Below, in pieces: positions 1-8,830 of a stretch of DNA of 64,000 nucleotides. Origin of the DNA: CAVPFA01 sp963703655 (lineage in GTDB: Bacteria > Actinomycetota > Acidimicrobiia > Acidimicrobiales > Bog-793). Under the pieces are notes generated by a model that saw only the letters and a program-made list of their open reading frames with translations, was not told the DNA's origin and did no database searches. The translations under genes were made by a program, and so were the position numbers. Location: NCBI GenBank assembly GCA_963703655.1, contig CAVPFA010000003.1, forward strand, positions 1,550,001 through 1,614,000, given 5' to 3'. Position 1 is the first letter of the stretch. Each line of letters begins with the position of its first letter.

Positions 1-224
1 CTCCAACCGAAACCACGTTGCAACGCCACCTCCGAGACGTCCAACGCTGTTACATCCCAGCCTCGCCGGGCCAGCCAGATTGCGTACCCTCCCTCACCGC
101 AGCCGACGTCTAAGGCCGCGCCAGGGGCGAGAGGCCACCAGCAGCAGGGAGAATGCCCGCCGGCGACGGGGCTCGGTCTGGGCGGGCCTTTGGGCCTCAA
201 ACCGGACCGGCGATGCGGATCCAT
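1..224 (-). CDS. SAM-dependent methyltransferase fragment (runs off left edge)
   Basis: Reading leftward, the minus strand encodes a clear class I methyltransferase motif I (LDVGCGEGGYAIWLARRGWD) followed by VTALDVSEVAL, which is the beta1-loop-alpha and beta2 of the SAM-binding fold. The rest lies beyond position 1. The start is uncertain: an ATG at 224 is in frame, but the residues before motif I do not look like a normal family N-terminus and overlap a small ORF in another frame. The gene may therefore be truncated or frameshifted. It diverges from the sigma factor at 429. Confidence 0.45.
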   Translation of the reverse strand, partial: MDPHRRSGLRPKGPPRPSPVAGGHSPCCWWPLAPGAALDVGCGEGGYAIWLARRGWDVTALDVSEVALQRGFGW

Positions 225-291
225 GGCGCTGGGCCGCCAGATTGCGCCGTCGGTCCTCGACGAGTGCCTTCTGAATGCTGAACTGGGTCAC
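94..291 (-). CDS. small basic hypothetical protein (65 aa)
   Basis: A GTG start at 291 is preceded at 6-nt spacing by a perfect AGGAGG (298-303 on the plus strand), better than most ribosome sites in the window. The product starts MTQFSIQKALVEDRRRN and ends in an arginine-rich, partly hydrophobic tail. Short arginine-rich proteins of this style are common in actinobacteria, but no function is known to me. It overlaps the methyltransferase fragment out of frame, so the two cannot both be fully right. The ribosome site is the main evidence. Confidence 0.35.
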   Translation of the reverse strand: MTQFSIQKALVEDRRRNLAAQRHGSASPVRFEAQRPAQTEPRRRRAFSLLLVASRPWRGLRRRLR

Positions 292-428
292 GTTATGCCT
301 CCTAACGTCGCAGGTCGGGTGCCCACGGAAGTTCAAACACCGATTGACTCGACGATTCAGCGATGATTTTGCGGAGCCGCTGGTGTTGCAACATGCAGGA
401 GGCTTCAATCCGAAGAGATGAGAGGAAC

Positions 429-1421
429 ATGACCGATGCCCTTGCCTTGGCTCAGGCAGGCGACAGCGACGCCTTCCGGGAACTGACAGACCCGTATCGC
501 CGCGAACTCCATGTGCACTGCTACCGCATCCTCGGGTCGTTCCAAGACGCCGAGGACCTACTCCAAGAGACTCTGTTGTCGGCGTGGCAAGCACTTGATC
601 GCTTCGAGGGCCGATCGCTACGAGCGTGGCTCTACCGCATAGCCACGAACCGTTGCCTCAACTACCTCCGAGACAACGCCCGCCGACCAAAGGTTGCGAC
701 CGCGCCCGAATCAAGGTCCGCATTGGCCGAGGCCATACCGTCTGATGAACCGTGGTGGCTCGAACCCTACCCGGACGCCTTGATGGATGACGTCGACCTC
801 GGCCCCGAAGCTCGCTATGACGCGCGTGAGTCCATCGCGTTGTCCTTCGTCGCCGGGCTGCAACGCCTGCCCACGCAGCAGCGCGCTGCTTTGGTCCTGC
901 GTGATGTGCTCGGGTTCTCAGCGTCCGAGGTCGCTGAGATGCTCGAGTCCACTCAAGCGTCGGTGAACAGCGCCCTGCAGCGGGCGCGAGCCAGGGTCGA
1001 ACATCTGGGAGGAGTTCCGGACCATGTTCCTCGAGTGAGATCTGAATATGAGGCAAAGGCCGTGGACCGGTTCGTCGACTCATTCCAGCAGGGCGATCTC
1101 GAAGGAGTGATCGCCCTGCTGAGCGATGACGCCAGGTTCACGATGCCTCCGGAGCCATTCGAGCTCCGAGGCCCGCGGGTCATCGCCGAGTACTTCCACA
1201 GTCGGGGCTTCTTGGGTCAAGACCTCAAGCTCGTACCGACCAGAGCCAACAGCCAGCCAGCGTTCGGCTATTACTTCCCAGACCCGAATGCACACGTCCT
1301 TCGGGCCAGCGGGCTCCTGGTATTGACCGTGCGTGCAGAGCAGATTTCAGTGATAACCAGATTCGGAGACAGAAGCCTGCTCGCCCTTTTCGGCCTACCA
1401 CGCACCGTGCCCAGTGGGTAG
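429..1421 (+). CDS. ECF sigma factor with C-terminal SnoaL-like domain
   Basis: RNA polymerase sigma factor of 330 aa. Sigma-2 lies at about residues 15-85 (HCYRILGSFQDAEDLLQET and WLYRIATNRCLN). Sigma-4 lies at about 145-200 (LQRLPTQQRAALVLRDVLGF, then a helix-turn-helix SASEVAEMLESTQASVNSAL). A linker leads to an NTF2/SnoaL-like domain (about 210-320). The spacer phrase WLEPYPDAL is typical of the SigG/TIGR02960-type group, in which the C-terminal domain modulates activity in place of an anti-sigma factor. I chose ATG 429 because GAGAGG sits just upstream and the upstream in-frame residues do not look like protein. No anti-sigma gene is adjacent. A broken YciI-like gene follows, a family often linked to ECF factors. 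Confidence 0.9.
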   Translation: MTDALALAQAGDSDAFRELTDPYRRELHVHCYRILGSFQDAEDLLQETLLSAWQALDRFEGRSLRAWLYRIATNRCLNYLRDNARRPKVATAPESRSALAEAIPSDEPWWLEPYPDALMDDVDLGPEARYDARESIALSFVAGLQRLPTQQRAALVLRDVLGFSASEVAEMLESTQASVNSALQRARARVEHLGGVPDHVPRVRSEYEAKAVDRFVDSFQQGDLEGVIALLSDDARFTMPPEPFELRGPRVIAEYFHSRGFLGQDLKLVPTRANSQPAFGYYFPDPNAHVLRASGLLVLTVRAEQISVITRFGDRSLLALFGLPRTVPSG

Positions 1422-1440
1422 CAACCCCCGGGGAGGCGCA

Positions 1441-1790
1441 ATGGCGATGTTCACAGTTACTGGGGCGAAGGGGCTGAACTGGGATCGCCCGTGGCATTCG
1501 CGAGCAGCGAGCCTGGGCAGAACACGCTGCATTCGCTGACGGTCTCGTTGATCGAGGTATCGTCATCCTTGGTGGGCCGATTAGCACCGACAGCGATTAC
1601 GATGTGGTGTTGCTCGGCGTCAACGCCGTCGTCGAACAGGAAGCGCGGTCGATCTTCGGCTGGGCAAGCGGCGCGGCTAGAAGCGTCCGCTATCACGCAC
1701 GTCGAGCATTCCAATATGCCAACAGTGGAGCGTCCGCGAAGTGCCGGTAGGGGGGCAGGCGCGACAGAACGCCGCACCGAATAGCAGCAT
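1441..1790 (+). pseudogene. YciI/DGPF-family protein, frameshifted remnant
   Basis: Three reading frames together spell a YciI-like protein. The start is MAMFTVTGAKGLNWDRPW at 1441. The core, in a second frame, is AWAEHAAFADGLVDRGIVIL followed by GGP and an acidic stretch. A tail in a third frame contains EASAITHVEHSNMPTVERP. The family is a small dimeric alpha/beta-barrel-like fold often encoded beside ECF sigma factors, which fits the sigma gene 20 bp upstream. At least two shifts are needed, so I call it a pseudogene. The surrounding DNA is also decayed. Confidence 0.6.
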
Positions 1791-1995
1791 CCCTCGGATC
1801 GCTTGTCGCGACCGAGCGACGGCTCCCGTCACACAGCGCAAGCTTTTGGCGGGGAACAACGGTGGAAACCGCTGGACCGAGTGTCTGTGCAGTCTTCCCT
1901 GATGGGTGTGAAATCGCCTCCATGTCGGGTTCGAACGTGAATCACTTACTGCGTGTACGAACGGACGCGGAAACTGCCCGCTGAGCTGGCTGAAC
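1791..1995. repeat. ~200-bp direct repeat, copy A
   Basis: This stretch, from about CGCTTGTCGCGACC to GAACGTTG, is highly similar (roughly nine bases in ten by eye) to 7730-7930 in the same orientation. The shared core includes TTTTGGCGGGGAACAACGGT and GTACGAACGGACGCGGAA. It has no convincing coding frame. In copy B it lies directly after the cyclase gene, so it probably marks the 3' flank of a former upstream cyclase copy. Confidence 0.85.
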
Positions 1996-2197
1996 GTTGC
2001 GATTATGAGTGAGACGGTTGAACCAGGACGCCTGGAATCAGGTCAGGCAGCTGATCAAGAGCCTCCTTTGATGAGCGTATATGAGCGATTCCCGGAAGTG
2101 TGAGTTCGAGCCCCGGCGGGTGGAGGGCTTGCGGGGCGTAGCAAACCCGGTCCGGTTCAGCGCCCTCCTTGATTAACGCTCCCTTTCGCGGCGCTGA

Positions 2198-2490
2198 TTG
2201 GTTCTCGGCTCACACAGAGCATTCTGTCGCCACCCGATCATCAACATCCGCGCCAAGGAACTGGTCGCCAGTGCAAGGGGTGAAGACAAGGACGTGGAGG
2301 AGAACCTCGTCGCCGCCGACACTACGTTTCGCTGTCGGCTACCCGTACTCGACAGCGTGGGCTCAGATCGACTGGGCGGCGTGCCTGCCGGGACCGCCAG
2401 GACGAGGCCACACGTCTGCCGCCGAAGCGGCAGCGACCTCGAGCGACTGGGAACGACGCCTATGCTCGTCCTGGCGCAGACCCTAGACAC
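2198..2490 (+). pseudogene. remnant of a second cyclase/TPR gene (3' end)
   Basis: A continuous frame here reads ASARGEDKDVEENLVAADTT then FR, matching AHARGEDEAVEEKLVAVEMT then FR near the C-terminus of the intact cyclase (about 7390-7460). It ends LGTTPMLVLAQTLD against VGAAPMLARARALLD. The middle aligns at DNA level only across shifts. It is the decayed tail of a paralogous gene whose body is missing. It stops next to the end of the IS110 element, so deletion around the insertion probably removed the rest. Confidence 0.7.
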
Positions 2491-2507
2491 CCCATGGCCG
2501 TAACTCG

Positions 2508-3742
2508 TCAAGCGGCGACCGACTTCTGGGGTTGCCAGGCGATTTGTTCGTCGTAGAGCTCCTCGCGCTGAAGACAGGTGTGGAGGATCCCGACCCATCG
2601 GTTGGCGAGCTGGCGCACTGCTTGGCGATGGGTCTTGCCACGGGCTCACAGCTCGTCGTAGTAGCGCCGAGCGCCCGGTGATCTTGTGAGCGAGCAGAAG
2701 GCCCACCGGTCGAGCGCGTCAGCAAGGTGGCGATTGCGCGCGAAACGAGCGAGCACCACGTGGCTCCGGCCCGAGGCCTTCGTGATCGGCGACGTGCCGG
2801 CGTAATTCTTGCGACACTTGGGACTGGCGAAACGAGTCCGGTCATCACCGAACTCGCCCAGCACCCGGGCGCCGAGGACCGTCCCCAGTCCTGCTAGGGA
2901 GCGGACGATCTTTGCGTCCGGGTGCTGCTCAAAATGCTCCGAGAGCGCCTCTTCGAGCGAACTGATCTCGGTCGTGAAGGCCGCGATGAGGCGAATCGCA
3001 GAGCGGGCGGTCGCCCCGTAGGCCTCGGCGATGATCTTCGGTGCCTCGAGGTACTCGGCGCGAAGCGCTGCTTGGATCTCCCCACTGCGGCGTTCGAGGT
3101 TGCGCGACCGCCCGCCCCTGCGCAGCGCCGCGGCGATCTTCGAGGCTGAGAGCTGACGGCCGAGCTCAGGCGTCGGGGCGATGCCGAGTACTGGCGATCG
3201 CGTCGCTGTTCGACAAGTCGGTCCCGAAAGAAGCGAGCGCCGCTGGGTAGTACTCGCGAAGCGGCGTTCAGCTGGCGCTGGCGGGCCCAGATCGCCGACT
3301 GGTGTGCCCGGGCGATGATCTTCACCCCCTCGACGAGGGAGGAATCACCGGCTACCGGCCGGTGGTTGTGACGGTCGGTGCGCACGAGATCGGCGAGCAC
3401 CTTCGCATCGCCGACATCGGACTTGGCACCTGAGACGGTGTGGCGGTCTCGATAACGGGACGAGGCCATCGGATTGATCGCGAAGACCTCGTAGCCCGCC
3501 GCGACAAGCGCCGTCACAACGAGGCCTCGGTCGATCTCGATCCCGACGACGACCTCCTCCTCATCGTCTTGAGCGTGCGCGCTGACGAGCTCGTGCAGCT
3601 CGCCGATTCCCGAGATGCTGTCGGGGACTCGGCGTCTGCCGAGCACGGTTCCTTCGCGGTCCATCACGCAGACATCGTGATGGTCCTCTGCCCAGTCCAC
3701 ACCAACAAAGATCACCGTCTCCTCCTTCTCGAGTGTCCTCAC
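2508..3742 (-). mobile_element. IS110-family insertion sequence, inactivated transposase
   Basis: The minus strand encodes an IS110-type DEDD transposase of about 410 aa in pieces. The N-terminus from ATG 3742 has VGVDWAEDHHDVCV (first Asp), GIEIDRGLVV and DVGDAKVLADLVRTDRHNHR (catalytic acidic residues). The frame shifts near 3265 and again near 3200. The C-terminal domain carries NYAGTSPITKASGRSHVVLA with the family serine. An in-frame TGA at 2646 precedes the last ~45 residues, which end at 2508. The element ends cannot be fixed because IS110 elements lack conspicuous inverted repeats. It is not active as written. Confidence 0.88.
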
Positions 3743-4058
3743 GAGCCAGAGGAGAAGCGCGGCGACCTAATGAATCAGTGCTCTCGGCACGACACCCCAT
3801 CAGCCGTCTTCCTCCTCACCGGCCTGCCGGGGCACGATCTAGGGTTAGAGCTCAAGGCTCGGGGAAAATGAGTGCTCACCGGCAGGTGGCTCGGAGATCA
3901 GCCTGCCTCGTCGACGAGCTGATCCAGTGTCATTAGGGAAGCCACGGCCGGCAAAGCTCCGCTGACTCAGCGGTTCGAACCGCCAGCCTGTGCGACAAGG
4001 GTGCTTCCACTACCGTGAACAGCACGTTATCGGAATTTCTGTCAAGGAAGAGAGCTCG
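3743..4058. other. intergenic region with a 14-bp palindrome upstream of the cyclase gene
   Basis: No gene is supported here. A perfect palindrome GCGGTTCGAACCGC lies at 3970-3983, about 75 bp before the cyclase start. It could be an operator. The rest may be IS110 flank plus the cyclase promoter region. No clear -10/-35 pair is evident. Confidence 0.35.
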
Positions 4059-7000
4059 ATGCTCTGCGCAATCTGCGGGCTTGAGAACCTGCCGGGTAGC
4101 AAGTTCTGCCGGGAGTGCGGCGGACCCCTTGCTCGCGCCTGTCCGACGTGTGGGACCGCGGCTCTGGCAGATGCGAAGTTTTGCAGCGAATGCGGCACCA
4201 CGCTCACCTCGGTCGGGCAGACGACGCCAGCCGCCCCGACCCCGGCCCGGGTCCCTGCGCCTTCTCCCCCAGCCGATTCCCGCCCCGAACTAAGCGGCGC
4301 CGGCCCGGAACTCCGCCACGTCTCGGTGCTGTTCTGCGATCTCGTCGGCTTCACGCCGTTCTCGGAGAAGCGGGATGCCGAGGAGGTGCGGGAGGTCCTG
4401 TCCGGCTACTTCGAGCTCGCCCGGGCCATTGTCGCCCGTTACGGAGGCATCGTCGAGAAGTTCATCGGGGACGCCGTCATGGCGGTCTGGGGTGCCCCGG
4501 TCGCGAACGAGGACGATGCCGAACGGGCGGTGCGCGCCGGCCTAGAGCTCGTCTCGGCCGTCGCCGCCTACGGCTCCGAGCACCAGACCGAGCTGCAAGC
4601 CCGTGTCGGGATCGTCACCGGCGGCGCGGCCACGACCGAGACCGCGGAGGAGGGCCTTGTCATCGGCGACCGCGTGAACACCGCTGCCCGCATCCAGTCG
4701 GCCGCACCGCCGGGGTGCTGCTACGTCGACGGCGTGACCCGCGCAGCCACCGCAGCTGCGATCGCTTATACCGACGCCGGCGAGCACGAGCTCAAGGGCA
4801 AGGCGGAGCCGGTCCGCCTCTACCAGGCGACCCGGGTCGTCGCCGCCATCGCCGGCTCGCAGCGCTCAGGTGTCCTCGAGGCCCCCTTCATCGGGAGAGA
4901 CCACGAGCTGCATCTCGTCAAGGAGCTCTTCCACGCCTCGGCCGAGCGCCATTCGGCGCGCATGGTCCTCGTCTCTGGAGTCGCCGGCGTCGGCAAGTCA
5001 CGCCTTTCGTGGGAGTTCTTCAAGTACATCGACGGCCTGGTGGGAACCGTGCTCTGGCACGCCGGGCGCTGTCTCTCCTACGGAGAGGGCGTGTCGTACT
5101 GGGCCCTGTCGGAGATGGTCCGGGCCAGGATGCAGATCAGCGAGGAGGACCCGCCTGACATCGTCGCCGAGCGGTTGCGCTCGGGCCTCGAGCGCTGGAT
5201 CTCTGACGCCGCCGACCGCGAGTTCATCGCCCCCCGCCTCGGGCAGCTGCTCGGACTGCCGACCCCCAAGGTGCTGGCGAGAGAAGAGCTCTTCTCGGGC
5301 TGGCGCCTCTTCTTCGAGCGCCTGGCCGAGCACCTCCCCGTCGTGCTCGTAATCGAGGACCTTCAGTGGGCGGACGCCGGCATGATCGACTTCTTGGACC
5401 ACCTGCTCGAGTGGTCGGGCGATCACGCCTTGTTCCTCCTCGTGCTGTCGCGGCCGGAGGGAACCGACCGCAGAGGACTCGGGCTCTCTCGCAGGTCCGT
5501 CACGACCCTCCCGCTCGACCCGCTCTCGGACAAGGTCATCGGCGAGCTGCTGGACGGCCTCGTCACCGGCCTGCCGCACGCCGCCCGTGTCCGGATCGTG
5601 GAGCGGGCCGAGGGGATCCCGCTCTACGCGATCGAGACGGTGCGGGGCCTGGCCGACAAGGGCGTCCTCGAGAGAGGTGACGACGGCCTTCTCCACCTCG
5701 TCGGCGAGCTCGGCGAGCTCGAGATCCCACCGGGGCTGACGGCCCTCATCGCCTCTCGCCTCGATGCCCTCGGACCCGACGAGCGACGGCTCGTGAAGGA
5801 GTGCTCGGTGCTCGGCGGGAGCTTCCCCCGCCAGGCGATCGAGGCGGTCTCCGACATCGACCCGGCCGATCTCGATGAGCGGTTGAGCTCACTTGTCAGA
5901 AAGGAGGTGCTGACGGTCCGCGCCGACAAGCTCTCTCCTGAGCGCGGCCAGTACGCCTTCACCCAGTCGCTCATCAGATCCGTCGCCTATGACATGTTGA
6001 CCCGAGCCGAGCGCAAGGCCCGGCACCTGAGGACTGCCGAGCACTTGCAAACGGCCTTCCCGGATGAAGGCGCCGAGGTTGCCGAGGTGATCGGGTCTCA
6101 CCTGTACGACGCCTACAAGGCCGCCGGCGAGGATCCCGACGCAGAGGAGCTCCGGGGCCGAGCCAGTCGGGCCTATGTGCTGGCCGGCGAGCGTGCCGAA
6201 GCCGTCGGCGCCCCCGAGGCGGCCGAGGGCGCCTATGTGAAGGCGGCCGAGCTCTCCGGTGATGAGGGCCAGTTCGCAGCGCTGACCGAGCGAGCCGGGA
6301 GGATGGCACAGTTCGCCGGATGGTATGAACGCGCCGAAAGGCACTTCGAGACGGCGATCGCCGCCCATGCCAAGGTCGGCCGGGTCGTCGATGCTGCACG
6401 GGTCACCGCGTGGCTCGGCATTGCGCTCAACTCCCTGGGTCGCAACGAGCAGACGATCACCCGAATCCGGGAGGCGCTGGCGTCACTCGAGGGAACCACC
6501 GCCCCGCCTGAGGTGCTCGCAGAGCTTCAATCGAGGCTTGCGGCTTCCCTCGTCTTCTCCGGCCACCGAGAAGAGGCGAGCGGGCCGAACGAGGAGGCAC
6601 TCACTCTGTCCCAGCACTACGAGCTCGCCGAACTGTTCACCCGTGGCCTCAACTCGAAGGCCGTTCTTCTCAGTTTCGCCGGACGCGACGGGGAGGCGCG
6701 CATGCTCTTCGAGGGTGCCGTCTCTGTCGCCCGGCGCCACGGGCTCACTCGAGCGGAGATGAGCGCGGAGATGAACCTCGCCGACCTCTGCATGACCCAC
6801 GACCTCCCGGGTGCCGAGGAACACGCTAGGGCGGCACTCACACTCGCCCGACGCTGGGGGCAGAGGGACAACGAAGTGGGGGCGGCGTCCAACCTCATGT
6901 ACGTCCTCACGATGGCGGGGCGTTTTGACGAGGCGTTCCAGCTCGGGAATGAGCTTCTCCAGGGCGGTGGCGACGAGCGTCCTGGGGCAGAGGAGATCAA

Positions 7001-7694
7001 CTTCAGGCTCGCTTGGCTGGAGGCGCTTCGTGGCAACCTCGACGCCAGTCGCGAGCACTTCTCGGTCTGTGCCGCCTGGCCAGAGGGTGACGACATGCAG
7101 TTCAGAGCGATGCACGCGGCCGGACAATCGGCAGTCTTCCTCGCCGAAGGGGAGAGCCGACGCGCATTCGAGGCCGCTCGCCGCGTGTTCGACGTGGCCG
7201 TGAGTGGCGGTCTCGCCGTCGCGCACGAGACCGTCCGAATCGCCTTTCCCCTCGCGATCGATTCGGCGCTCGACCTCGGAGACCTCGAGGAGGCCGACCG
7301 GCTCGCCGAGTCACTGGCGACGCGCCCGCCGGGCGAGGTCCCTCCGTTCCTCAGGGCACAGGTCACCCGAGCCGTGGCGCTTGTCGCTCACGCACGAGGT
7401 GAGGACGAGGCCGTAGAGGAGAAGCTCGTCGCTGTCGAGATGACCTTTCGAGACCTCGGTTATCAGTACTGGACGGCGCGCGCACAGCTCGACCGGGTCC
7501 AGTGGCTCGCCGACCAGCGACGGCTCGACGAGTCGGCGAGGCTCGCAGCCGAAGCCGCGGCCACTTTCAACACGGTTGGGGCAGCGCCGATGCTTGCTCG
7601 CGCACGAGCCCTGCTCGATCCCGAGCTGGTTCGCAAGTCGGGCGCCAATGGCGGTCGCGTTGTCGCTCAGAGTCATCCGTCGCTCTCCGAATAG
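4059..7694 (+). CDS. zinc-ribbon / adenylate cyclase / AAA ATPase / TPR regulatory protein
   Basis: Protein of 1211 aa. Two zinc-ribbon CxxC pairs lie in residues 3-46. A proline-rich linker follows. A class III nucleotide cyclase domain (about 86-260) has metal Asp motifs LFCDLVGFT and FIGDAVMAVWG plus VNTAARIQSAAPPG. An AAA/STAND-type ATPase has Walker A GVAGVGKSR near 306 and Walker B VIEDLQWAD near 430. A long TPR-like helical region runs to the C-terminus. ATG 4059 has AAGGA upstream. This architecture is a large family of soluble signalling ATPases in actinobacteria; whether it makes cAMP is not known. A decayed paralogue lies upstream at 2198-2490. The 200-bp repeat copy B follows. Confidence 0.93.
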   Translation: MLCAICGLENLPGSKFCRECGGPLARACPTCGTAALADAKFCSECGTTLTSVGQTTPAAPTPARVPAPSPPADSRPELSGAGPELRHVSVLFCDLVGFTPFSEKRDAEEVREVLSGYFELARAIVARYGGIVEKFIGDAVMAVWGAPVANEDDAERAVRAGLELVSAVAAYGSEHQTELQARVGIVTGGAATTETAEEGLVIGDRVNTAARIQSAAPPGCCYVDGVTRAATAAAIAYTDAGEHELKGKAEPVRLYQATRVVAAIAGSQRSGVLEAPFIGRDHELHLVKELFHASAERHSARMVLVSGVAGVGKSRLSWEFFKYIDGLVGTVLWHAGRCLSYGEGVSYWALSEMVRARMQISEEDPPDIVAERLRSGLERWISDAADREFIAPRLGQLLGLPTPKVLAREELFSGWRLFFERLAEHLPVVLVIEDLQWADAGMIDFLDHLLEWSGDHALFLLVLSRPEGTDRRGLGLSRRSVTTLPLDPLSDKVIGELLDGLVTGLPHAARVRIVERAEGIPLYAIETVRGLADKGVLERGDDGLLHLVGELGELEIPPGLTALIASRLDALGPDERRLVKECSVLGGSFPRQAIEAVSDIDPADLDERLSSLVRKEVLTVRADKLSPERGQYAFTQSLIRSVAYDMLTRAERKARHLRTAEHLQTAFPDEGAEVAEVIGSHLYDAYKAAGEDPDAEELRGRASRAYVLAGERAEAVGAPEAAEGAYVKAAELSGDEGQFAALTERAGRMAQFAGWYERAERHFETAIAAHAKVGRVVDAARVTAWLGIALNSLGRNEQTITRIREALASLEGTTAPPEVLAELQSRLAASLVFSGHREEASGPNEEALTLSQHYELAELFTRGLNSKAVLLSFAGRDGEARMLFEGAVSVARRHGLTRAEMSAEMNLADLCMTHDLPGAEEHARAALTLARRWGQRDNEVGAASNLMYVLTMAGRFDEAFQLGNELLQGGGDERPGAEEINFRLAWLEALRGNLDASREHFSVCAAWPEGDDMQFRAMHAAGQSAVFLAEGESRRAFEAARRVFDVAVSGGLAVAHETVRIAFPLAIDSALDLGDLEEADRLAESLATRPPGEVPPFLRAQVTRAVALVAHARGEDEAVEEKLVAVEMTFRDLGYQYWTARAQLDRVQWLADQRRLDESARLAAEAAATFNTVGAAPMLARARALLDPELVRKSGANGGRVVAQSHPSLSE

Positions 7695-7729
7695 GCAGCT
7701 TGAGGGTCAGCGAGCCCGAGCCAAGCTCT

Positions 7730-7930
7730 CGTCGCGACCGATCGACGTTCTGGCGTCACACTGCGCAGGCTTTTGGCGGGGAACAACGGTGGAAACCGCT
7801 GGGCCGAGCCTCTGTGCAGCCTTCGCTGATGGGTGTGGAATCGCCTCCATGTCGGGTTCGAAGGTGAATCACTCACTGCGTGTACGAACGGACGCGGAAC
7901 TGCCCGCTGAGCTGACTGAACGTTGGATTA
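7730..7930. repeat. ~200-bp direct repeat, copy B
   Basis: Second copy of the repeat at 1791-1995, starting 35 bp after the cyclase stop codon. It includes TTTTGGCGGGGAACAACGGT and the block ending CCGCTGAGCTGACTGAACGT. It shows no convincing coding content. Its position suggests it duplicated together with the cyclase gene. Confidence 0.85.
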
Positions 7931-8330
7931 TGTCAAGAGCCTTCGGCGAAGCCGAAGACCGCTTTCTCCTGCGGTAATGCAGTCTGGTGTTTGTTTGCGG
8001 GCGCGCCGCGTCCAAGTCCCGCTTGTCTCGGGTCGGGAAAGGGCAGTCAAGGCCGGCCTCTGCCCGCCCGCAGGGGAAGCCTTGAGTGTCCGGTGCTCAG
8101 TTGTTGTCAACCACGATGGGGATGGACCACCGACAGGTGGTCCTGGTCGCCTCTTTGTGGTCGAACACAGCGGACCTCGCCATTGCTGCAGAGAACTGCA
8201 AGGGCAATCCGATTCGGATGCACAGACATTCCTTCGTTCCGCTAAGGCGCATGGTGTGTTTCGGCCACAGCCAAGTGGGCTCATTCAGTTCGCCGGCCTC
8301 GCCCGAGGTGGGGGGCACACGTCGTTCGCC
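7931..8330. other. non-coding or decayed stretch
   Basis: No gene can be supported. Open frames are short, have no ribosome site and resemble no family I know. The DNA lies between the repeat and a transposase remnant and is probably eroded accessory sequence. Confidence 0.4.
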
Positions 8331-8339
8331 GAGCTCGCA

Positions 8340-8830
8340 CCGTGGCTGTGTCCGAACCGTTCAGCTCGCCTGCCTTGAAAGACAGGCGGATCTCGCCATC
8401 TCTCAAGCCGTAGTAGACGAGGCTGAGGAGCTCGCGCGCCGCCGCCACGCGGGCGATCATCGTGCCGCGTCGTTCGGCGGCACGTTGAAAGGTCGACTCG
8501 TGGGTGCACGACCGTGATGGCGGGCTCCGTCTCGGTCGCTGCCCGAAGGCCGAGTGGTCCCCTGGCGCGTGATGTTGCCGCGATGGACCTTCACGTCCGA
8601 CTCTCGGTGACAGGGCTGACCGGCGCAGGAGCAGGATGGCGGCCGGGGGAAGACGCTGGCATCGCCGATCGCATCGACGAAGATCGCCGCCATGATCGGG
8701 CCTACTCGGTGATGGCCGGCTGGCGGAGAGCCCACGTGGGGTTTCAGGCGTCGAGAGGTGGGACCGACGAGCGAGCTCGCGCTCGTAGATCCGGAGGCCT
8801 CAAGAGCGACTCGAGTCGGTCGCGGTAGGA
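8340..8830 (-). pseudogene. IS110-family transposase remnant (C-terminal half)
   Basis: On the minus strand one frame reads VGPIMAAIFVDAIGDASVF, then CHRESDVKVHRGNITRQG, and a second frame reads MIARVAAARELLSLVYYGL followed by RDGEIR. These are the C-terminal motifs of IS110/IS1111-type transposases (VGPIxAAxF, then RHRESDxKVxRGxITKQG, then VAAARKLLxLVYYGLRDG). The N-terminal catalytic half is absent and the frame breaks at least once. It is distinct in sequence from the element at 2508-3742. Confidence 0.72.

Noticed and set aside
2085..2150. tRNA-like T-arm (GTTCGAGCCCC) suggesting a tRNA or attachment site
   Set aside because: No complementary stem, anticodon arm or acceptor can be formed around it.
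3970..3983. Perfect palindrome GCGGTTCGAACCGC as a terminator
   Set aside because: Loop-less and too short for a terminator, with no gene ending nearby; at most an operator, so it is mentioned only in the intergenic entry.
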